A stretch of DNA of 19,611 nucleotides from Planctomycetia bacterium (GTDB lineage Bacteria; Planctomycetota; Planctomycetia; Pirellulales; UBA1268), in contig RGBY01000015.1 of the NCBI GenBank assembly GCA_009919445.1, positions 1 to 19,611 on the forward strand, in the 5' to 3' direction. Numbering within the stretch: the first letter of the stretch is position 1; the number at the start of each line of letters is the position of its first letter. Shown in pieces: positions 14,369 to 19,611 of the stretch. Below the pieces are notes generated by a model. It searched no databases. It was not told the origin of the DNA and saw only the letters and a program-made list of their open reading frames with translations. The position numbers and the translations under genes are program-made.

Positions 14369-17356
14369 CTACTTTCGAAATGTGAGAACGGTGTGTCGTT
14401 CCACGTTGTATCCCTCTGCGGAGATTGCAAACTCTTCGGGAGTCGCCTCGCTTGAGGCCTCGAATGTAACGACCCTCGATTCGTTCGGCATGAGAGGAAA
14501 GTAACCATCGCTAAAATAGGCCGGCAGTACGCGAACTCCATTTTTGGCATTCCGCAGTCCAAGTTTTAGTGGAAGGGCAACGGTGCTGCTTGGGTTGCTG
14601 ATACGAATGGTTCCTCGCACAACCCCCTCCGTCAGTTGTGTTTCCCCAGTGGCAGTAAGGATTACATTCTCATACTGATTGAGATCATAGAACCGTTTGT
14701 TTCGGGCCGTCGATTCCCAGTAGAAGTTGTCGGCCAAGACCGTATCGCTTGGGCCCATGAGTTGGAGCTTGAGAAAATAAATCGTAGGCAGTTTCACTTC
14801 ATTGGGAATGGCGAGGTCAAAGCACTCCACCTTGGCATTTACGGGAACAGCAACAGATTTGCTGTAGGTATGGAGTTGTTTGCCCGACTTGTCCAACACC
14901 TGCACCCTGGCTTCCGTATCGGCGTAGGTCTTGAGGCTCGTGTTGGTGACGACGATCTTTTTGTCGTGGTTATTGAGTTGAATATGAAGCGGCTCGCACC
15001 CCTTTTTGGCACCGTAGTAGGCACCATAGGTTTCATAGTCTGACGAATAGGTTTGCCAAATCATGCTCGGCCAAGCCGGGTGTGACATCCAGAGCAGCAC
15101 GCCGCTTGCATCCTTCCACAGCTTTGCATTCCAAGACTCAAAGATAGCCCGATGGCTAACGTAGTTAAGCATCTGTGCTCGCTTTGAGAAGTCATGCAGG
15201 TTGAAGGCCTCTGCGTAGTCGCCAATGATTGCTGCGCGGTAATTCTGATGTTCTGTGTGCAAGTCGTGGTAGTACCAGTTGTCATTCACCGGCCAAAGAT
15301 CTTCGGCGGGCATCATTGCCTCCATTGATTCGACTGTGGGGAAAGACTGTGTTCCCACCTCTGTCGAGAAGCCATCGGCACACTTGTTGAAATAGAAGTC
15401 AATATTGTTGTAGTACGTCCAAGGGCCACTATTACGAAGGTTGTGGGAACGCGAATTGCTCTGGTAGTGCCGGGTGCCATCCTCTTTTGCAATCAGATCG
15501 CCGAGCCTTTTGTCCAGGCCTTTGGGGGCATATCCTTCGTTTCGGGCGCACCACAGCGCAATTGAAGGATGATTGCGATAGCGTTTAACGGTGTCCTCTG
15601 CGTTTTGCATGAAAAGATCAAAGTCGGCCGGGGGCATGTTGTAGCCCTCGGTCGACATCCAGAAGTCATTCCAGACCATCATGCCGTATTCGTCTGCCAG
15701 CTCGTAAAAGACTTCCTCGGTGCTTTCGCCGGTCCAGTTGCGGATCATCGTGTAGTTGGCGTCACGATGGAGTTTAAAATATGGTTCTAGGCGCTCTCGT
15801 GAGACACGTTTCATGGCGTCGTCCATGCCCCAGTTTCCGCCCTTGCAGAAAATCGGTACGCCGTTGCACTTGATGGTCAGGTAGGGGTTGTTTCCATCGA
15901 GGACGGTCAGAAGGTCGAGGTCTGAGGCGTTGCGCAAGGCTGGCAGGGTGGAGTTGTTCGCCAGGACTTTCCGATTCACGTTGTCGAACAGGGAGGCGGT
16001 TGTGGATTTCGATACCTGTGTCGGATTGAAGAGAATTCGCTCGCGGCTTTCGTTATTCAGTGCAATCATGAACTCATATGAGTACTCACGAATTCCAAAG
16101 CGAACGGTTTTCTCGTCGACAACCTCTGAGTCAGTCCCAAGGAGTTGGAGTTTGATCTCCTGGAGGCAAGCCTCTCCGTAACCATTTGGCCACCAGAGCT
16201 TCGGCTCATGAACAATCAGTTGCTGGAATTCTTCTGGTGAGAGCGTGACAGTGGTCTGCCCCCTTGGTAGCTGGAACTTTTTGATGACGGACCAGTCACT
16301 CATTGAGGCCACAAGGCGATAGTCGCCGGTATTCTGGCAGTCGATCGTGGTGGAGACGGTGATCTCGGCCCTATCTGTTGCAGGCAAGGGAAGGTCGGTG
16401 ACAACCTGGGGATCAACAATTTTTGCTCCACTAGTGATTTTCAAGCGAACGTCTTGCCACAACCCAATGTTGCGGTCTCGAATTGCGGGCATCCAATCCC
16501 AGCCCTCGGAGCAGATGAACGTCGGGCCATCCTGTGTGAGCCCGCCGCCATTTGGCCCACGAGGGCTAAGGGCTGATTGCTCATGAGGAATTCCAGGGTG
16601 TGGAGGTGGAATAATTTCAACTGCCAGCACATTCTTCTGCTTGAGCAATGATTGAATCGGGAAATTGCCACGAAGAAAGGCTCCTTTAATGGTTCCAAGT
16701 TTCGTCCCATTAAGCCAGATATTGGCCTCGTAGTTGATTCCATTAAAAACAAGCGAGACATTTTGATCGTTGTTGACGTCTGGCAAGATGAACTCAGTGC
16801 GGTACCACCATTTTTTGCGACAGAGATCCTCCGGAATAGCCATGTTGTTGAGACCGAAGAACGGGTCAGGGTAGATCCCCGCATCAACGAGTGTGGTGAG
16901 AACCGTTCCAGGGACAGTGGCTCGATGCCAGTCGCTGGTGTCAATCGCATGGGACGAGAGTTCTTCTCCACTTATCCTGAGTTTCTCAGCCTCAATCAGT
17001 CTCCAGCCGCCGGCGATGACATGCTCGCCATCCCCTGCATTCACAAGAATCGCCGGGTCTTTTCTGTCTGGTTTGCGGTGTGGTCGTTGGTAGGGTGCTG
17101 CGGTTTGTGGAAGCATGGAGGCTTGCATAGGCTCGCTCAGGCCTCTGTTTCGCGGCTGCTCAGTTGCGAGTGCTTCCGCCTCTAGGGCACCAAGATGTTC
17201 TTCGTCACCATGGCCTTGCAACTGGTAGTACGGGGTCTGGTCGAGCGGAACGTTCGACACGGGCTCATCGGCTGCCAACAGCCAACAACTGCCATGAATG
17301 GTTGCAAGTGAATAAATGGCAAGGCAGAAGAGAATCGGGAGACGTCGGTCTTGCAT
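14369..17356 (-). CDS. Secreted glycoside hydrolase family 2 (endo-beta-mannosidase / exo-beta-glucosaminidase type)
   Basis: 995 residues. A signal peptide (MQDRRLPILFCLAIYSLATI and on to about residue 29) sends it across the inner membrane. A low-similarity linker (30-105) precedes the GH2 sugar-binding jelly-roll with WWYRTEFILP (183-192), YEANIWLNG (209-217) and WDWMPAIRDRNIGLWQDV (286-303), a wording seen in endo-beta-mannosidases and exo-glucosaminidases. Ig-like strands follow. The TIM barrel has KGGNWGMDDAM (505-515), the acid/base E607 in ARNEG and a likely nucleophile E666 in FSTEVG. WPSMIWQTYSSDYETYGAYYGAKKGCEPLHIQ-type wording comes next, then C-terminal beta domains. The substrate is probably a beta-mannoside or beta-glucosaminide, but the choice cannot be made here. 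The frame extends to 17512, but the ATG at 17356 gives the signal peptide. No Shine-Dalgarno. GC is lower than in the housekeeping genes. Confidence 0.92.
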   Translation of the reverse strand: MQDRRLPILFCLAIYSLATIHGSCWLLAADEPVSNVPLDQTPYYQLQGHGDEEHLGALEAEALATEQPRNRGLSEPMQASMLPQTAAPYQRPHRKPDRKDPAILVNAGDGEHVIAGGWRLIEAEKLRISGEELSSHAIDTSDWHRATVPGTVLTTLVDAGIYPDPFFGLNNMAIPEDLCRKKWWYRTEFILPDVNNDQNVSLVFNGINYEANIWLNGTKLGTIKGAFLRGNFPIQSLLKQKNVLAVEIIPPPHPGIPHEQSALSPRGPNGGGLTQDGPTFICSEGWDWMPAIRDRNIGLWQDVRLKITSGAKIVDPQVVTDLPLPATDRAEITVSTTIDCQNTGDYRLVASMSDWSVIKKFQLPRGQTTVTLSPEEFQQLIVHEPKLWWPNGYGEACLQEIKLQLLGTDSEVVDEKTVRFGIREYSYEFMIALNNESRERILFNPTQVSKSTTASLFDNVNRKVLANNSTLPALRNASDLDLLTVLDGNNPYLTIKCNGVPIFCKGGNWGMDDAMKRVSRERLEPYFKLHRDANYTMIRNWTGESTEEVFYELADEYGMMVWNDFWMSTEGYNMPPADFDLFMQNAEDTVKRYRNHPSIALWCARNEGYAPKGLDKRLGDLIAKEDGTRHYQSNSRSHNLRNSGPWTYYNNIDFYFNKCADGFSTEVGTQSFPTVESMEAMMPAEDLWPVNDNWYYHDLHTEHQNYRAAIIGDYAEAFNLHDFSKRAQMLNYVSHRAIFESWNAKLWKDASGVLLWMSHPAWPSMIWQTYSSDYETYGAYYGAKKGCEPLHIQLNNHDKKIVVTNTSLKTYADTEARVQVLDKSGKQLHTYSKSVAVPVNAKVECFDLAIPNEVKLPTIYFLKLQLMGPSDTVLADNFYWESTARNKRFYDLNQYENVILTATGETQLTEGVVRGTIRISNPSSTVALPLKLGLRNAKNGVRVLPAYFSDGYFPLMPNESRVVTFEASSEATPEEFAISAEGYNVERHTVLTFRK

Positions 17357-17480
17357 AGTGGCGTTCTGTTTCAAAAGGTGTCGGAATAATGTCTGTGGAA
17401 AGGGTGGGCCGGTTTCTGGGTAGTAGCCTATTAATCTGGGGCGACAGTCTACTGTGGCGGGATGCGTTGATCGACAAGCC

Positions 17481-17507
17481 GAAAGCCCCCCTGCGTTTTG
17501 GAGGGCT
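17481..17507 (-). terminator. Hairpin after the TIM-barrel-like gene
   Basis: On the minus strand AGCCCTCC, an 8-base loop, then GGGGGGCT and TTTC. The stem has 8 pairs including one G-T wobble, and the U tail is short. It lies 20 bases after the stop at 17527, so it may partly separate that gene from the GH2 gene or allow read-through. Confidence 0.45.
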
Positions 17508-17526
17508 GCCATCGAACGCCGCTCTA

Positions 17527-18786
17527 CTATTTTGGAAAGTATTCTGCCAGCAGTTCTGCATATATTGTTTCGAGGACGGATAAAGCTTTTGTCTTAAAGC
17601 GTTTGTGGCTGGGGTATGCGTGATTCTGCTGGTGATATTCCCTGAGGTAGTTGTTCAAGTCGCGGTAGTACCTCTGATGCAGGTGGTAGGCAGGACGCTT
17701 TTGGCCCTGTTCGTTGATGAGTGACATGTTTTTTGAATCGCCTTCGTCGGTATATTCGTTGTTGTACATGTTCCAATAGAGCGCAAACGGTAGGTCCAGT
17801 TCGAGGGCAATCTGCATGATCTCTTTGGTGTTGGCAAATTGTCGTCTGAAGCTATCTGGTCGGCTTTTCGTTGCGTGTTCACCATATTCACCAATGAACA
17901 CACGGCGGCTGAACGGGAGCCCCTGCTTTGGCTGCATTTGCTGTTCGATATAGGTGACGGCTTTTTGCAGTGCGTCTTTATTGGCCTGGTAGGTCTTTCG
18001 TTTGGTTGTCTCGTAACTCGAGTAAGACACAAAATCTACGTTCACAAACGGCAAGACATCCTTTGTAACGCAGGGCTTGTTTTCGAGGCCTCGTAAGGCG
18101 AGGTTGACTTCGATGTAGTGGTAGATGGCAACGTTTTTGTGTTTGGTGGCTTTCTTCGCGTCGTCAATAGCCCTTTGCCTGATTTGAAACCAGCGGATCA
18201 TGTTCTGGATTTCGGCCTCTGTGGGTGGCGGGGTGTTCTTTCCTTTGCGAAGAAGAAGCCAATCCCCTTCCCAGTTTCCAATGAAGAACACCTTGCCGGT
18301 ATTGTCATAGGTCGAAAGCAAGTGGGAAGCGAAGTCGTACATCTCCTCATAAAGCAGTTTTTCCTGGGTTGTATTAATCCCTTTCTTCCACTTGATGCCG
18401 GTGGCTGTGTGGAGCCACATGAAGTAGTACGTGAAATCCATGTCAAAAGATTTTTGATAGTCCGGCATCAATGAGACGACGTCCATGATGTCCTCAATGG
18501 CCGAATCATCGATGCCGTAGTCCTTCAGTGCTTTTGTGGAGACAGCAAACTTCAGGATGTTGGAGCCCATGTTCCTGGTTTGGTTCGCCTGCTCCATTAT
18601 TTTTGTGTCCTTCGTGTGTTGATAGGACGCATAAAAGCTGTTTGTGCCAAGGACGAGGTTGTAGTCCTCTGGCGGCATTCGTGCTTCGGGCTCAAGGGAC
18701 TGGGCTGGTAAAGGCAGGCAGCGGAGGAGAGCCAAGAGCAGGACAGTTTTTTTCAGCAAAAGATGGAACGGGGATTGATGACTCAT
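17527..18786 (-). CDS. Secreted protein with TIM-barrel glycosidase-like pattern, family not recognised
   Basis: 419 residues from ATG 18786. A signal peptide (basic KK, then TVLLLALLRCLPLPAQS, cleavage near residue 30) indicates export. The mature part alternates hydrophobic strands and amphipathic helices as in a (beta/alpha)8 barrel: NLVLGTNSFY (43-52), SNILKFAV (75-82), FTYYFMWLH (118-126), VFFIGNWEGDW (166-176), AIYHYIEVN (220-228), VDFVSYSSYE (250-259), RVFIGEYGE (295-303) and PFALYWNMY (333-341). By analogy with clan GH-A, E173 after strand 4 would be the acid/base and E300 after strand 7 the nucleophile. This is inference from spacing, not a family match. It lies 170 bases upstream of the GH2 gene on the same strand, which suggests a joint role in breaking down a glycan. 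No Shine-Dalgarno. Gene reality is near certain; function is at about even odds. Confidence 0.6.
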   Translation of the reverse strand: MSHQSPFHLLLKKTVLLLALLRCLPLPAQSLEPEARMPPEDYNLVLGTNSFYASYQHTKDTKIMEQANQTRNMGSNILKFAVSTKALKDYGIDDSAIEDIMDVVSLMPDYQKSFDMDFTYYFMWLHTATGIKWKKGINTTQEKLLYEEMYDFASHLLSTYDNTGKVFFIGNWEGDWLLLRKGKNTPPPTEAEIQNMIRWFQIRQRAIDDAKKATKHKNVAIYHYIEVNLALRGLENKPCVTKDVLPFVNVDFVSYSSYETTKRKTYQANKDALQKAVTYIEQQMQPKQGLPFSRRVFIGEYGEHATKSRPDSFRRQFANTKEIMQIALELDLPFALYWNMYNNEYTDEGDSKNMSLINEQGQKRPAYHLHQRYYRDLNNYLREYHQQNHAYPSHKRFKTKALSVLETIYAELLAEYFPK

Positions 18787-18864
18787 GACGGATGGCAAGG
18801 GGGTGTCGGGCGTCCCGCAAGGAAATGGAAAGCCCGCATATCGACAGCCATGGTGGGGCGGTTT

Positions 18865-19611
18865 TTATAGGCGGGTACGGGGTTCGGCTCGCTCATTATC
18901 GCACAGGAAGTAGCTGGCGAGAAACTTTTTGCGGTCACCATCGCAGCGGGCGTACTCAACCATGGCCAGCAGCTTCTCGTGATCACGGCGGAGTTTGGCT
19001 GCCAGGGACTCATCGTCAACGAGCGATTCGGGCAATTTGTCGAGTAGACGTACTTGCTGACGGCTTCCGCCATCGCCTCCACTGCGGCTGATAGCGCCAT
19101 GACGCTCAAGCATGAGCAGAGCACTTTCTAAGCGATGGTCGTGTCGGGCCTGCCGGCCGAGTAGTTGTTCGTTGAGCCATTCGACGCCAAAAGCATTGAT
19201 CCGCTCAAGGTCATGCTCTAAGGCATGGTGGACTTGGCGGTAGAAGTCGGCATCGGGATTGGCCCAGCGAATAAACTCCATCAGCATTGGGAGATCATGC
19301 TGATCGTAAAGGAGGGTACAGCGGGAGGGGTTGCCGTCGCGGCCGGCGCGGCCGATTTCCTGGTAATAGCTTTCGAGAGACCCCGGCACCTCGGCATGGG
19401 TGACGGTGCGGATGTCGGGCTTGTCGATGCCCATGCCAAAGGCATTGGTAGCAAGCACCAACGGCTCGCGACCGCTCAAGAAGGCCTCTTGCATCTGCTT
19501 GCGCTCACGAGGGTTCAGCTGGCCATGGTAGACGCCGTGCGCAAGCCCCTCTGCCTCGAGCAGGCTGCTGAAGCGTTCCAGAGTTTTGATGAGCGTGAAA
19601 TAGACAATATG
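18865..19611 (-). CDS. recQ: RecQ-family DNA helicase, C-terminal part (5' end outside window)
   Basis: About 248 residues are visible. They begin in the second helicase domain (VYFTLIKTLERFSSLL), followed by YHGQLNPRERKQMQEAF, then LVLATNAFGMGIDKPDIRTV (motif V) and SLESYYQEIGRAGRDG (motif VI with its arginine finger). RecQ unwinds DNA during repair and fork restart. The following helical part is RecQ-like up to YARCDGDRKKFLASYFLC. There the family normally continues with a Gly-rich turn and a CxxCDxC zinc cluster and often an HRDC domain. Here the frame instead ends with DNERAEPRTRL and TAA, so the zinc site is incomplete and the winged-helix and HRDC parts are missing. I checked the bases after the stop and saw no CxxC in another frame. 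This is either a natural short form or a truncated gene. It lies 78 bases upstream of the secreted-protein gene on the same strand. Confidence 0.91.
   Translation of the reverse strand, partial: HIVYFTLIKTLERFSSLLEAEGLAHGVYHGQLNPRERKQMQEAFLSGREPLVLATNAFGMGIDKPDIRTVTHAEVPGSLESYYQEIGRAGRDGNPSRCTLLYDQHDLPMLMEFIRWANPDADFYRQVHHALEHDLERINAFGVEWLNEQLLGRQARHDHRLESALLMLERHGAISRSGGDGGSRQQVRLLDKLPESLVDDESLAAKLRRDHEKLLAMVEYARCDGDRKKFLASYFLCDNERAEPRTRL

Noticed and set aside
17357..17512. N-terminal extension of the GH2 frame
   Set aside because: It would bury the clear signal peptide that begins at 17356 and overlap the hairpin after the upstream gene.
1..19611. CRISPR arrays, tRNA/rRNA genes, transposases, toxin-antitoxin or phage-defence genes
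   Set aside because: Looked for on both strands; no direct-repeat array, cloverleaf, rRNA-like segment or matching protein motif was seen.

Overview
The window looks like a chromosomal stretch from a Planctomycete, probably Pirellulales-like. It is GC-rich. It has an oversized type I signal peptidase with inserted domains, an oversized site-2 protease, a RNase HII-like protein with an unusual N-terminal motif, and LptB, which implies an LPS-type outer membrane. The assignment rests on protein style, not on a marker gene, and I hold it at moderate confidence.

Layout. (1) At 1-1042 (-) is the N-terminal part of FtsH, cut by the window edge. A 174-base gap separates it from a divergent plus-strand group: dxr (1217-2488), rseP (2476-4593) and a HAD hydrolase (4678-5370). 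dxr next to rseP is a widely conserved bacterial order. (2) From 10875 down to 5380 (-) runs a tight minus-strand series: SpoU rRNA/tRNA methyltransferase, RNase HII-like nuclease, SixA-like phosphatase, a small Ala/Pro-rich lipoprotein, a ROK sugar kinase and LepA (EF4). Stop/start overlaps join the first pair and the lipoprotein-kinase pair. LepA and the HAD gene converge with 9 bases between them. (3) At 10874 a plus-strand envelope group begins: a TlpA-like thioredoxin lipoprotein, the signal peptidase and LptB, ending at 14170. Its first ATG shares two bases with the opposite-strand ATG of the methyltransferase. (4) At 14261-14316 a cluster of strong GC hairpins lies between lptB and a convergent minus-strand block. 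(5) That block (14369-18786) holds two secreted carbohydrate-active proteins, a GH2 enzyme of the endo-beta-mannosidase/exo-glucosaminidase type and an unrecognised TIM-barrel-like protein. Their base composition is visibly lower in GC than the housekeeping genes. (6) At 18865-19611 (-) is the C-terminal half of RecQ, which stops before the usual zinc-binding cysteine cluster.

Taken together, most of the window is housekeeping: isoprenoid synthesis (Dxr), membrane proteolysis (FtsH, RseP), protein export and lipid export (signal peptidase, TlpA-like protein, LptB), translation (LepA, SpoU) and nucleic acid maintenance (RNase HII-like, RecQ). The two-gene saccharide-degradation block is the accessory part. 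I see no defence system, CRISPR array, transposase, tRNA or rRNA gene. The strongest candidates for something not well described are the signal peptidase architecture, the unrecognised TIM-barrel protein, the RNase HII-like family, the lipoprotein-kinase pair and the hairpin cluster.

No gene-free stretch exceeds 300 bases. Start sites are mixed: several genes have clear purine-rich Shine-Dalgarno sequences (rseP, HAD, lipoprotein, TlpA-like, signal peptidase, lptB), while ftsH, dxr, lepA, sixA and both secreted enzymes show none that I can see.
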